Assembly (NCBI RefSeq): GCF_016861605.1
Contig: NZ_BOLM01000002.1
Coordinates: 124,001 to 188,000 of the forward strand
Length of the DNA: 64,000 nt
Source of the DNA: Levilactobacillus wangkuiensis
GTDB taxonomy: Bacteria; Bacillota; Bacilli; Lactobacillales; Lactobacillaceae
Direction of reading: 5' to 3'
The notes below the pieces were generated by a model that was not told where the DNA came from, ran no database searches, and saw only the letters and a list, made by a program, of their open reading frames with translations. Of this stretch, positions 30,149 to 38,847 are shown piece by piece; the stretch's first letter is position 1; each line of letters opens with the position of its first letter. Made by a program: the position numbers and the translations under genes.

Positions 30149-31060
30149 CTAATCGTGCCGCCAGTCGTTCTGATCATAGAAGAGATCTTCGTCCTGGCCC
30201 CGTCGGCACTCGGCCTGAATCGTCACGTGGTTCACCCCATACTTGTGACAAAGTAGTGCTTCGATCTGCCGGTAAATTGGCTCAATCTTACTCAAGGGTA
30301 GGTCGTCCATGTTCACGTGGACTGAGAAAACAATATTATTTTCATCAATCAGCCAGGCGTGAATGTGATGGACCCCTTCGACCTCGGGCAGTTGGCAAAG
30401 GTCGTGGGCAATCGCATCGTAGTCCAGCTTCGGTGAGGCCTCCATCAGAATGCCAAACGTCTGCTTGATGATGGGCCACGACTCGTACACGATATATCCC
30501 GCCACCAAAATCGTGATCAACGGGTCGACCCAGCTGATCTGCCAAACGGTGATCAGCACGGCCCCCACGATGACCCCCACGGACGCCAGGGCATCGCTCA
30601 ACAGGTGCAGGTACGTGGCCCGAATGTTCAGGTTATGCTTGGCTCCGTGGTTGAGTAACACCGTGGAAAACAGGTTGGCCAGAAAACTGACAACGGCCAC
30701 CAGCAACATGATGTCACCCTTGACCGGTTCCGGATGCAACAAACGCCGCACGGCTTCGCCCGCCAATACCAAGGAAATAATCACCAACACGCCAGCATTT
30801 AACAGGGCCGTTAAAATCTCAACTCGCCGGTAACCGTACGTGTTGTTCCGGGTCTGACGACGACCGCCAATACGGTGTGCCGCGTAACTCAGCACCACCG
30901 AAAACGCATCCCCTAAATTATGAAACGCATCGGACAGCAGTGACAGGCTCCCAGAAAACAGGCCCCCCACCAATTCAAAAATCGTAATGACCACATTTAA
31001 CACGGTGACCAGTAGGAACCGACCGCCCGACAGACTCTTCTCCAATTGCTCCGCCCCCAT
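30149..31060 (-). CDS. Cation diffusion facilitator (CzcD-like) exporter
   Basis: A 303-residue antiporter with six membrane spans. The metal-site pairs are in LLSDAFHNLGDAFSVVLSY (helix 2) and HLLSDALASVGV (helix 5), and a His-rich cytoplasmic C-terminal domain follows (VEGVHHIHAWLIDENN). The HxxxD/DxxxD arrangement fits zinc- or cadmium-type CDF exporters. It precedes the DtxR-type regulator by 58 bp. Confidence 0.92.
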   Translation of the reverse strand: MGAEQLEKSLSGGRFLLVTVLNVVITIFELVGGLFSGSLSLLSDAFHNLGDAFSVVLSYAAHRIGGRRQTRNNTYGYRRVEILTALLNAGVLVIISLVLAGEAVRRLLHPEPVKGDIMLLVAVVSFLANLFSTVLLNHGAKHNLNIRATYLHLLSDALASVGVIVGAVLITVWQISWVDPLITILVAGYIVYESWPIIKQTFGILMEASPKLDYDAIAHDLCQLPEVEGVHHIHAWLIDENNIVFSVHVNMDDLPLSKIEPIYRQIEALLCHKYGVNHVTIQAECRRGQDEDLFYDQNDWRHD

Positions 31061-31162
31061 TACCTTGCTACTCTCTATTATCGCAGAGTTTAGGGTAATT
31101 GAAAAGCCGGTTTTCGGCGAACCTCACGTTTTTGTTGGCGCTTGGGTTGTGCGTCTCGAATT

Positions 31163-31345
31163 CGCCTCCGGGGTCCGGAAAAATGGGCCGTGACGCTGTG
31201 GGCGGACGGTTGAAGCCTAAGGGGCGGTCTTCAGCCTTACTTTGAGCCGCCTGAAACGCGTCTCAAAGATACCAGTTGTCTAACCGGCCTAGCCGGTAAG
31301 ACAACTCCCACGGCTTAACCCATTTTTCCGGATCCCTGCGGCTGA
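31163..31345 (+). repeat. Structured intergenic repeat B1
   Basis: A variant of the same element. It has the A-type kernel (GAAGCCTAAGGGGCGGTCTTC) and the helix ACTTTGAG/CTCAAAG, but different ends. The outer arms TCCGGAAAAATGGG and CCCATTTTTCCGGA enclose it. It pairs with inverted copy B2, which lies on the far side of the GNAT gene. Confidence 0.8.
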
Positions 31346-31426
31346 GACTGGTTTAACCCGGTCGCTAACCTGCTCTTTCCTATCCTCATCTCAGAACAAT
31401 CACTTTGTGGTGGACTAGCCCCTACG

Positions 31427-31462
31427 AAAAAAAAGCCGATTCCGCTGAAAGCGAAACCAACC
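31427..31462 (-). terminator. Terminator after the GNAT gene
   Basis: A 12-bp stem with G-T pairs (GGTTGGTTTCGC with GCGGAATCGGCT) is followed by eight T residues on the minus strand. Confidence 0.85.
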
Positions 31463-31535
31463 CTTTATTATAGTAGATTTAAGTTTATTTTGGCGTCAGT
31501 CAGCGGCAGCCAAGTCCATCAGGTCAGTCCTTGGA

Positions 31536-32099
31536 CTACTTAACCGTTTGGGCCGTTGCCAGATGCGCTGGCTTAGCGTTGACCGTTAACCGTTCGTAGG
31601 CAAAATCGGTCGTGCCGGGCATCCCCGCTGCGGCTAAATCAATCGTCCCGGTTTCACTGAAACCGCTCTTCTTGATGATGTGTTGCATCGCCATGTTTTG
31701 CGGATGCGTGTCGATTCGGATGCTTTCGATAGAAGCAGCGTGGTCGATTTGGTCAAATAACCGTTGGAATAATTGGCCGGCCAGGCCGCGACCATGATGG
31801 TGGCTAGATACTGCTACGCGGTGAATAGCCAAGTATGGGGCTTGCTTGGTCAGCCACTGACCATCGATCTGTTTATAGGTCGGATCCTCCCCAGGAATCA
31901 ATGCAGCGGTCCCTAAAATTTCGTTGTTTTCTTCCAAAACAACGGTCCAGCCCTGGTGAATGTCATCAACTAAGATTGACGTGGTTGGGTAAGCCCCCTG
32001 CCATTGGTCAATTGCTTGGGCAGCGAGTAATTCTCGTCCGTCCCGGATAATCGATTCAATTTGTGGTAAGTCAGCCATAGTAGCTTGTCGTAACAGCAT
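31536..32099 (-). CDS. GNAT acetyltransferase
   Basis: This 187-residue protein has a typical GNAT start (MLLRQATMADLPQIESIIRDGRE), the acetyl-CoA loop SSHHHGRGLAGQLFQRLF (the R/Q-x-x-G-x-G/A type) and AMQHIIKKSGFSETG. The substrate is unknown. It is a single gene with its own terminator, enclosed between inverted repeats B1 and B2, which makes the gene look like cargo of a repeat pair. Confidence 0.85.
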   Translation of the reverse strand: MLLRQATMADLPQIESIIRDGRELLAAQAIDQWQGAYPTTSILVDDIHQGWTVVLEENNEILGTAALIPGEDPTYKQIDGQWLTKQAPYLAIHRVAVSSHHHGRGLAGQLFQRLFDQIDHAASIESIRIDTHPQNMAMQHIIKKSGFSETGTIDLAAAGMPGTTDFAYERLTVNAKPAHLATAQTVK

Positions 32100-32401
32100 A
32101 TGTTAACACCATCCTTCTAGTTTTGTTTTAAAGCGATTTTGTAATCTTAACACGTTCGCCAAAGAATACAACAAAATAAATTCGCTTTTTCTAAACATTT
32201 TCACTAGAAATCAATGAAAGCTGACAACCACGCGATTTGTGACCGGTTTGGTTTCTCATTTTCCGTTCATTTTCTTAAGGATTTTTCATGTTTTCATAAC
32301 CGTTTAGGCCTATTAACACTTGTGCCAGCTCAGTAATTTTGACGCTTATCTAATCTCGCCTAGGCATCCACACCATAGGACCGGTGAGCTTATTTCGGTC
32401 T

Positions 32402-32497
32402 AAATCCATGTCAGCCGCGAGGGCAGCGTAATACCAACAACACACAGCAGGAACGGTAGGCTTATTTTCGCCCTAAATCCGTGTCAGCCGTGAGGGC
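32402..32497. repeat. Duplicated outer arm of a B-type repeat
   Basis: A 23-bp segment at 32402-32424 recurs at 32475-32497 with two differences; it is the left outer arm of B2 (TCAGCCGTGAGGGC). The first is a solitary arm, as if an element had been lost or truncated there. The rest of 32100-32401 is AT-rich with nothing recognisable. Confidence 0.55.
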
Positions 32498-32664
32498 GGG
32501 GAAAAAGGTCTCAGCCGTGGGAGTTGTCTTACCGGCTCTGCCGGTTAGACAACTGGTATCTTTGAGACGCGCACCTGGCGGCTCAAAGTAAGGCTGGAGA
32601 CCGCCCCTCAGGCTTCAGCCGTCCGCCCACAGCGTCCCGGACCTTTTTCCCCGCCCGGTAAGGC
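32481..32664 (-). repeat. Structured intergenic repeat B2
   Basis: An inverted copy facing B1. The outer arms are GGGCGGGGAAAAAGGT and ACCTTTTTCCCCGCCC. Internally there is a hairpin with GTTGTCTTACCGG and CCGGTTAGACAAC, and the conserved kernel. It follows the MerR gene's terminator. Confidence 0.8.
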
Positions 32665-32690
32665 GAACCCAGAAACCAAATTTAGGCCGA

Positions 32691-32732
32691 AAAAAAAAGC
32701 CCATCCGAGAACTTTCTAAACTCGGATGAACC
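32691..32732 (-). terminator. Terminator downstream of the MerR-family gene
   Basis: GGTTCATCCGAG pairs with CTCGGATGGGCT, followed by nine T residues on the minus strand. It lies 290 bp past the MerR stop; I see no gene in 32733-33024. Confidence 0.8.
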
Positions 32733-33024
32733 CAGCGGGAGCAACGGTAGGCGAGTGAAAAATAAAAAGTGTTATTTTTCATAAAACACGTCGTTTTAGT
32801 TTCACGATTGCTTACGCTGACATAGTGCCAACGTAGTCCATGCGCAAGATAAACGCGCTATTACTAATGGTTATTCGCCTGGTTTCACAACACGTCAACA
32901 ACATGATTGACCACCAATCCAGCCAGAAGATCGATTGGTATCGAAAGTTTTTTCTGCCAACCACCAAATGCTCTCCCGTGTCTTCAGATTACCATTCTTA
33001 CCGGCGATAAACAATGAAATCGCC

Positions 33025-33465
33025 CTATTTCGTGCTAGCAATCAGCTTAAATTGCCATTTATCGTCAATTCGTTCAGCAACTAGGTCTTTGCCGGGCTCT
33101 GGATCGAAGTTGCCCAAATTAATTTCGGTGTGTTCCGGGTCGACGGCCATTGAGACGAAACGTCCCTCGAAGAAGGACCGTAGCGTTTCAAAGTAGGCCC
33201 CCCGCCGTTGGGCTTGCTTAACGGCCCCCGCTAACGTATAACCGTCGTCCAAGAACGTTTTAATCTGTTGGACCTTCAACACCGTCTTATAGGAAAACTT
33301 ACGATTCTTCCCATCGCTGGAACTCTCGCTGTGAATGTAGCCCTTGCTTTCCCAGTAGCGCACCTGACTCTGCGACACCCCGGTTGCCGCGGCCACGTCG
33401 CCAATTCCTAAAATTAATGTTTCAATTGGCATTTTTTTTAATAAATTTGAGACATCTTCGTTCAT
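33025..33465 (-). CDS. MerR family transcriptional regulator
   Basis: This regulator (146 residues from the ATG at 33465; a GTG five codons upstream is possible) has the MerR winged helix IGDVAAATGVSQSQVRYWESKGYI, a linking helix and a short effector domain without the Cys pattern of metal sensors. It diverges from the DHA2 exporter with face-to-face promoters, so it probably controls that exporter and itself in response to a drug-like ligand. Confidence 0.88.
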   Translation of the reverse strand: MNEDVSNLLKKMPIETLILGIGDVAAATGVSQSQVRYWESKGYIHSESSSDGKNRKFSYKTVLKVQQIKTFLDDGYTLAGAVKQAQRRGAYFETLRSFFEGRFVSMAVDPEHTEINLGNFDPEPGKDLVAERIDDKWQFKLIASTK

Positions 33466-33580
33466 GTACGTAACGTCCACCCTTCGTCATGGATTTAAGA
33501 GAAATTCAATTATAGGTTAAATGAAAACGGTTGTAAAATTTAAGAGTTCTTCTCAGACTCGTGTGTCCTTTTCTCTAATC

Positions 33581-33642
33581 AGTATAGATATTTTAAAAAG
33601 GATGTCAAGTTAGTTGACAAAGATAGCAAATCTGCGTATAGT
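33581..33642. promoter_or_regulatory. Divergent promoters of the MerR gene and DHA2 exporter
   Basis: Plus strand: TTGACA (33614-33619), 17 bp, TATAGT (33637-33642). Minus strand: TTGACA (33603-33608), 16 bp, TATACT (33581-33586). The two -35 boxes face each other across 5 bp and make the palindrome TGTCAAGTTAGTTGACA, so one bound regulator would affect both genes. Confidence 0.85.
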
Positions 33643-33681
33643 TATTGCAGAATTAATTTTAGGAAAAAGAGGGAATTATAA

Positions 33682-35187
33682 TTGGGAAATGCAATTGATA
33701 CCAACGGAAAGTCCTACAACCGGACGCTCTTAGTCGTCCTGCTGCTGATTGGAACTTTCTGTACGGTACTGAATCAAACTATTTTAAGTACCGCCTACCC
33801 AACTCTGATGAAGGCCTTTGATGTTTCGACCTCCACCGTACAATGGTTAACGACCGGTTTCTTGCTGGTTAACGGGATCATGATCCCAATTAGTGCGTGG
33901 TTACTCACGACCATCAGTTCAAAATGGCTTTACATTGGGGCCATGTCGACCTTCTTAGTCGGCACCATTCTCTGCTGGTCCGCCGTCAGCTTCCCCATGT
34001 TGCTGATTGGCCGGCTCATCCAAGCCGTTGGGGTCGGGGTTTCCATGCCATTACTGCAAACCTTGATGCTGACCATCTTCCCCGCTAACAAACGGGGGAC
34101 GGCCATGGGGCTTGCCGGGATCGTTATCGGTCTAGCACCAGCCATTGGGCCGACCTTATCCGGGTGGGTCATTGACAACTGGACTTGGCGGGATCTCTTT
34201 GGCATGATTATTCCAATCGTTGCCATCGTTGTTATCGCTAGTTTCTGGATCATGCGCAGCGTTCTGGAAACGCACAAGGAACCGTTGGATATCCTATCCG
34301 TTATCCTATCCACGATTGGTTTCGGGAGTATGCTGTACGGGTTCTCCTCCGTTGGTGACGACGGTTGGGGCAGTGCCATTGTCCTCTCCACGTTAGCCAT
34401 CGGGTTCATCTTCGTGGGTCTCTTCATCTGGCGTCAATTGACCATGAAGGATCCATTCTTGAACTTCCGGGTTTACAAATCAAAAGAATTCACCATCTCT
34501 GCGATTCTGAGTTCCGTGGTCAACATGGCCATGGTCGGAGTCGAAATGGTCATTCCCCTTTACCTTCAAATGGTTAAAGGGATGTCGGCCTTCCATTCTG
34601 GGTTGACCCTGTTAGCTGGGGCCCTCATGATGGGAATTATGAGTCCCATCACCGGCCGGGCATTTGACCGCTTCGGTGCCAAGCGCTTAGCCACGATGGG
34701 GATGTTCCTCTTAACGATTGGGACCTTGCCATTCGTCTGGATCACCAAGAACACGTCGACCCTCTACATCGTCTTGCTGTACGCCGTGCGGATGTTTGGG
34801 ATTGCCATGGTCATGATGCCAACGACGACTGCCGGGATGAACGCCTTACCACTGAACATGATTTCTCATGGGACCGCCGTCAACAACACGCAACGGCAGG
34901 TCGCTAGTTCCGTTGGGACCGCCATCCTGATCAGTGTCTTGACCAACGTCACCAAGGGGCAAATGCCAGCCAAGCACGTCTTGACGACCAACCCGTTGAG
35001 CTACGCCAATGGCGCCATCAACGCCACCCTGTCCGGTTACCACGCCGCCTTCTGGATTGCCGTTGGCTTCTGTGTGGTCGCCTTAGTCGTTGCCTTCTTC
35101 ATGAAGGGCAGCAACCACTCCGTCCATTTAGCCGATAAGAACGCGCAACAAGAAAATGCGGAAGCTACCGAAGGAGGTGCCGCCTAA
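33682..35187 (+). CDS. MFS multidrug exporter, DHA2 (14-TMS, EmrB/QacA type)
   Basis: This 501-residue exporter has 14 predicted membrane helices. It carries the DHA2 motifs NQTILSTAYPTLMKAF (helix 1, motif D1), RLIQAVGVGVSMPL and GLAPAIGPTLSGWVIDNWTWRD (motif C, antiporter). The start is TTG at 33682 with AGAGGG upstream. Its stop codon overlaps the next start (TAATG), so the two genes are translationally coupled. It is likely induced through the divergent MerR regulator. Confidence 0.92.
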   Translation: MGNAIDTNGKSYNRTLLVVLLLIGTFCTVLNQTILSTAYPTLMKAFDVSTSTVQWLTTGFLLVNGIMIPISAWLLTTISSKWLYIGAMSTFLVGTILCWSAVSFPMLLIGRLIQAVGVGVSMPLLQTLMLTIFPANKRGTAMGLAGIVIGLAPAIGPTLSGWVIDNWTWRDLFGMIIPIVAIVVIASFWIMRSVLETHKEPLDILSVILSTIGFGSMLYGFSSVGDDGWGSAIVLSTLAIGFIFVGLFIWRQLTMKDPFLNFRVYKSKEFTISAILSSVVNMAMVGVEMVIPLYLQMVKGMSAFHSGLTLLAGALMMGIMSPITGRAFDRFGAKRLATMGMFLLTIGTLPFVWITKNTSTLYIVLLYAVRMFGIAMVMMPTTTAGMNALPLNMISHGTAVNNTQRQVASSVGTAILISVLTNVTKGQMPAKHVLTTNPLSYANGAINATLSGYHAAFWIAVGFCVVALVVAFFMKGSNHSVHLADKNAQQENAEATEGGAA

Positions 35188-35909
35188 TGATTATCTTTTC
35201 ACTGATTATTTGCGCCGTCCTGTCCTTTGTCTTCTACGTTTACGTGCAGAATCGCTCACTCAGCAATGTCCTGACCGCCGTGGCCGTCATCGGCCTGCTG
35301 GCTAGCATCTTCTTCATGGTGAAAAATGACCATGACCACTACGGGATGCACCAGGTCACTAAGACCTCGACGCAAAAGATCTACACCGCTTCCCCATCGA
35401 AGCAACTGCCAATGATGCTGTACCAACCTATTGGCTCGGCCAACCAGCACCAGGTCTACGTTTACAAGACCAGTGCCAACGCCAAGAAGACCAGTCACAC
35501 GGCTGCTAAGGTCACGACTAAAAACGTGGTCAAGCGCACGACCGGCACGAACCGCATCGTCACCAAGAAGACCTACTGGGAATTCAAGAGTGGCGCCGCT
35601 AGCTTCTGGTTTGGCCTGTCCGGTAACGGGCACACCTACGTGAAGGAAACCAACACGATTTACATCAACAAGAACTGGACCGTGTTGAGCGCCACCCAGG
35701 CTAAGCAATTGCAAAAGATGGCGAAGTCCAAGAGCTTCCAAGCTAAGCAAAAGGCCGCTGCCACGGTTTACGTCAAGAAGGCTGTGATGGCCGCCATGAC
35801 CAAGAACCCAACCATGTCCGCTGCGCAACAAAAGAAGGTTACGCAACAGGCTGCCGCTGCTTTCCAAGCTCAGGCGATGAAGCAGTTGATTGCTCAGATC
35901 AAGAAATAA
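35187..35909 (+). CDS. DUF4811-type membrane-anchored protein
   Basis: A 240-residue protein with two N-terminal membrane helices (about residues 2-20 and 28-44). A basic, Thr/Lys/Ala/Gln-rich outer part follows, containing a small folded segment (KKTYWEFKSGAASFWFGLSG). It resembles the DUF4811 proteins often encoded after DHA2 exporters in lactobacilli. That recognition is from memory, and the function is unknown. The start overlaps the exporter's stop codon, pointing to an accessory role in the same transport process. Confidence 0.75.
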   Translation: MIIFSLIICAVLSFVFYVYVQNRSLSNVLTAVAVIGLLASIFFMVKNDHDHYGMHQVTKTSTQKIYTASPSKQLPMMLYQPIGSANQHQVYVYKTSANAKKTSHTAAKVTTKNVVKRTTGTNRIVTKKTYWEFKSGAASFWFGLSGNGHTYVKETNTIYINKNWTVLSATQAKQLQKMAKSKSFQAKQKAAATVYVKKAVMAAMTKNPTMSAAQQKKVTQQAAAAFQAQAMKQLIAQIKK

Positions 35910-35917
35910 GCATGCTT

Positions 35918-35957
35918 AAAAGCACGTACCAATCCTGTGAGGTTGGCACGTGCTTTT
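35918..35957 (+). terminator. Terminator after the DUF4811 gene
   Basis: AAAAGCACGTACCAA pairs with TTGGCACGTGCTTTTT on the plus strand, nine bases past the stop codon. Confidence 0.9.
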
Positions 35958-36002
35958 TGCATCCGCTAATTGATGATAATTGGCAGCATAGTATCTCGCC
36001 AG

Positions 36003-36187
36003 CGCCTTACCGGGCGGGCAAAATAAACCGTGACGCTGTGGGCGGACGCCTGAAGCCAAAGGTCAGTCTTCAGACTTGCTTTGAACCTCTGCGAACCGAG
36101 TTTCAAAGACACCAATTATCTAAGTGGCAAGGCCCACCACTAAGATAATTCCCACGGCTGAGTTTATTTTGCCCGCCCTCACGGCTC
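36003..36187 (+). repeat. Structured intergenic repeat B3
   Basis: A third B copy. The outer arms are GGGCGGGCAAAATAAAC and GTTTATTTTGCCCGCCC, with GTGACGCTGTGGGCGG at the core start and an inner hairpin (AATTATCTAAGTGG with CCACTAAGATAATT). It lies 46 bp beyond the terminator of the DUF4811 gene. The stretch 36188-36400 shows no gene. Confidence 0.8.
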
Positions 36188-36432
36188 CTATGGTGTGGAT
36201 TGGCAACGTTAGGCGGTGGATTGGCTGCAGAACGCTGTCATCCTCAGGTAGGTTGTGGCAATTGATGCTGTAATCATCCTTAACTAGAAGTGACAACAGG
36301 AACACCTCAAGACACTCTAGCCCATGAGACACTCGCGGGATACAGAGGGGCTTCAGGAAGTCGCCCCGCACAGTCTGAATTCCAGTACACTAGTGGAAGA
36401 TGAACAAGAATGAGCTGCTTTTACTCGCCAGT

Positions 36433-36624
36433 GTGAGCGACCAGAGGTGGTTTTGCGGACTACGCTGTGTCGATGGCCTTATCCGGGGTTTCTCACCCGG
36501 GTTAGGCCATGGGGCGACCTGGGAGACTCGTGCTTTTCGAGGCTTCCAGGCGAGACGGAGGACCGCTTCTCAGGCCGCAGTCGTCCCCCACAGCGTGGGG
36601 AGCAAAGAACCACCGCCGGGAGCG
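36433..36624 (-). repeat. Structured intergenic repeat A5a (tandem copy)
   Basis: A family A copy, nearly identical to A5b and offset by 240 bp. GGTGGTT pairs with AACCACC at the base. Together with A5b it forms the only tandem array of the family in the window. Confidence 0.85.
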
Positions 36625-36651
36625 CAGTCAAACACTAAGACAGAAAAGAAC

Positions 36652-36901
36652 GAGCTGCTTTCCTTTGCCAGTGTGAGCGACCAGAGGTGGTTTTGCGGAC
36701 TACGCTGTGTCGATGGCCTTATCCGGGGTTTCTCACCCGGGTTAGGCCATGGGGCGACCTGGGAGACTCGCGGGTTATAGCGAGGTTTCCAGGCGAGACG
36801 GAGGACCGCTTCTCAGGCCGCAGTCGTCCCCCACAGCGTGGGGAGCAAAGGACCACCGCCGGGAGCGCAGTTCAAACACAAGGCAAAAAGAAAAGCAGCT
36901 C
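36652..36901 (-). repeat. Structured intergenic repeat A5b with terminator-derived outer arm
   Basis: Core 36673-36867. The outer helix joins 36882-36901 (the 3' arm and T tract of the MerR-like gene's terminator) to 36652-36669, an 18-nt near-complement. It is nearly identical to A5a, differing mainly by a 3-nt insertion in one loop. Confidence 0.85.
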
Positions 36902-36925
36902 ACGGGCTGGACCCGCGGAGCTGCT
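36886..36925 (-). terminator. Terminator after the small MerR-like gene
   Basis: AGCAGCTC pairs with GAGCTGCT across a GC-rich loop, followed by TTTCTTTTT on the minus strand. Confidence 0.8.
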
Positions 36926-36964
36926 TAGTGGTGCATTTTACCGATTCATTACCTTAATTACTTG

Positions 36965-37204
36965 CTAGTTCACCTGAGTTAACTGCGTTTGGCCCTTACG
37001 GCAACGTGGTAATAACCCGGATAAGTCGTCTAAAGACGTCCCGTTATCCTGAAAACATTGAATCATGTCGATCCAGTACAAATCTGAATCATCGAATTCC
37101 GTGACGGAATGTTCCTTCCCTAAAAGTCCATTCTTCACGTAATCCTCAATGCGGCTTGCGTCAACGTGCGCTGATGCTGCCAATTCAGTTAAGTTCATCT
37201 TCAT
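36965..37204 (-). CDS. Small MerR-like helix-turn-helix protein
   Basis: This 79-residue protein (ATG at 37204, with GAGGG upstream; a longer start at 37225 lacks a ribosome-binding site) contains MNLTELAASAHVDASRIEDYVKNGLL, a MerR-type DNA-binding helix pair. A short helix follows, without an effector domain. It diverges from azlCD, so it may be the local regulator of that exporter. Promoter TTGCAT-17-TATGAT at 37243-37271. Confidence 0.75.
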   Translation of the reverse strand: MKMNLTELAASAHVDASRIEDYVKNGLLGKEHSVTEFDDSDLYWIDMIQCFQDNGTSLDDLSGLLPRCRKGQTQLTQVN

Positions 37205-37242
37205 CGCCCATACCCTCACTTTCATTCATTATCAATGAGAGT

Positions 37243-37347
37243 ATCATACAACCACCTTTACCGAAATGCAACCTTTTCAGTTCAAAAAATTTACATGACA
37301 ATCTTACGGATAAATTACGGGTTTACGTAGCCATAAGTTAGCGCTAA
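37243..37347. promoter_or_regulatory. azlC / MerR-like divergent control region
   Basis: Minus-strand promoter TTGCAT (37266-37271), 17 bp, TATGAT (37243-37248). Near the azlC side lies the perfect palindrome TTAGCGCTAA (37338-37347), 45 bp before the azlC start, a candidate operator. I do not see a clear azlC promoter. Confidence 0.5.
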
Positions 37348-37391
37348 ACTTGAAATTAAAAACTAATTAGAGAACAGAAAGGAAGTCTCTT

Positions 37392-38096
37392 ATGAGTCCT
37401 TCACTCACCTTTCGGACAGGGGTTCGTGACGTCCTCCCCACCGTCTTTGGTTACATCGGGGTGGGCCTAGCTTTTGGCATTGTCGCCCACACCAGTCACC
37501 TGAGTTTGCTAGTGGTCGCCGGGCTCTCATTTGTCGTCTACGCCGGCTCCGCGCAATTCATTATCACCAGCATGCTCCTGCTACATGATCCGCTATCTGC
37601 TATTTTTATTTCGACCTTCCTGGTGAACTCGCGGATGATTCTGATGAGCACCAGTTTGGCCCAGTATTTCAAACATGAGTCCCTCACGCGCAACCTTTTG
37701 ATTGGGACGCTGGTGACCGACGAAACCTTTGCCCTGGCCATGAACAAGCAAAACAAGACCAACGGCAAACTCAGCTTTGCCTGGCAGTCCGCGGCTAATG
37801 TGGTCGCCTACTTGGTCTGGGGCATATCAACCGTCGTCGGGGCCATCCTCGGTGGTCTGATTGCGGACCCCACCCGCTTTGGCTTTGATTTCGCCCTGAC
37901 AGCGATGTTCATCGGCCTGGTCTACTTACAACTGATCAGTGACAAACACCTGGGAATGACCCTGCAATTGAGCGTCATGGCCTTCGTTGCACTGGCCTAT
38001 TACTTCCTAATTGGTGTAATGAGTCAAAATTTTGCCCTGCTAGTGGCGACCGTCGCCGGCTGTCTATTTGGAATGGAGTTGAAAAAATGTCGATAA
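37392..38096 (+). CDS. azlC: Branched-chain amino acid exporter large subunit AzlC
   Basis: This 234-residue membrane protein has about seven hydrophobic segments. The AzlC motifs RDVLPTVFGYIGVGLAFGIVA and SFVVYAGSAQFI are present. With AzlD it forms a two-part (LIV-E type) exporter of branched-chain amino acids. AAAGGAAG precedes the ATG. The stop overlaps the azlD start by 10 bp. Confidence 0.92.
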   Translation: MSPSLTFRTGVRDVLPTVFGYIGVGLAFGIVAHTSHLSLLVVAGLSFVVYAGSAQFIITSMLLLHDPLSAIFISTFLVNSRMILMSTSLAQYFKHESLTRNLLIGTLVTDETFALAMNKQNKTNGKLSFAWQSAANVVAYLVWGISTVVGAILGGLIADPTRFGFDFALTAMFIGLVYLQLISDKHLGMTLQLSVMAFVALAYYFLIGVMSQNFALLVATVAGCLFGMELKKCR

Positions 38097-38419
38097 GTCT
38101 AACTGAGCTCTGGGTCATCCTGGGTTGCGGGGCCATCACCGTCCTCTCACGGGTGCTCCCCTTTGCCTTTGTCAAATCACTGAACATGCCAGCGTGGCTG
38201 ATCAGCTTTCTTTCCTTCGTGCCCATCACCATCATGACGGCGCTGTGCTGCGAGAGCCTGTTCGTCGCCCATGCCGGCCATCTGGCCACGCTCAACGTCG
38301 CCAACTGTTTGGCAGCCATCCCCGCTACACTAGCCGGTGTGCTGACCAAGAGCCTCCTGATGGTGGTGGTCGTGGGCATCATGGCCATGGCCGTTCTCCG
38401 CTACTTCTCTATCGGGTAA
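38087..38419 (+). CDS. azlD: Branched-chain amino acid exporter small subunit AzlD
   Basis: A 110-residue protein with four hydrophobic helices and the AzlD pattern: GCGAITVLSRVLPF at the start and FVPITIMTALCCESLF in the middle. It is translationally coupled to azlC by overlapping codons. Repeat A6 begins 18 bp after its stop, before the terminator. Confidence 0.9.
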   Translation: MSISLTELWVILGCGAITVLSRVLPFAFVKSLNMPAWLISFLSFVPITIMTALCCESLFVAHAGHLATLNVANCLAAIPATLAGVLTKSLLMVVVVGIMAMAVLRYFSIG

Positions 38420-38436
38420 AATGATTGTAACCAGCC

Positions 38437-38612
38437 GTTCCCGGCGGTGGGTTCAAGGTTGCCTGCTGTAGGGAACGGCTCCAGCCTAAGAAGCGGTCTT
38501 CCGCCTCGCCTTGAAGCCTGAAACCCACAGTCTTCAAGGTCGTCCCATGGTCTAACCTGAGAGAACCACTCAGGTAAGACCATGGGACGACCTTGACCCA
38601 CCTCTGGTCACT
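38437..38612 (+). repeat. Structured intergenic repeat A6
   Basis: The internal helices CGCCTTGAAG/CTTCAAGGTCG and GGTCTAACCTGAG/CTCAGGTAAGACC are strong, and the base pairs GGTGGGT with ACCCACC. It sits between the azlD stop and the terminator at 38667, inside the expected 3' UTR. Confidence 0.85.
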
Positions 38613-38666
38613 GACAATTTGTTACACCATTTCAACTGAACGTAATCTGCATCTAACAACTAAACA

Positions 38667-38710
38667 AGAACGACCACAGTCCTCTGTATATAGAGAATTG
38701 TGGTCGTTCT
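38667..38710. terminator. Terminator beyond repeat A6
   Basis: AGAACGACCACA pairs with TGTGGTCGTTCT, with TTTTGT on the plus strand and TTGTTTAG on the minus strand. It ends the azlCD transcript and may also stop transcripts from the right. Confidence 0.8.
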
Positions 38711-38847
38711 TTTGTATACAATTTATCATCATTGACCGAAAGTCTGAAGCATAAGCCACCCCGTACCTATTGTTTCCATGAATTGTTAGAGAAAATGCCG
38801 AATAACCACGAATAATCCCCCACGATCAGTGACTCAGGCATGATGTC

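Noticed and set aside
35256-35867. Long minus-strand frame opposite the DUF4811 gene
   Set aside because: It is the antisense shadow of a gene with biased codon use, and lacks a ribosome-binding site and family features.
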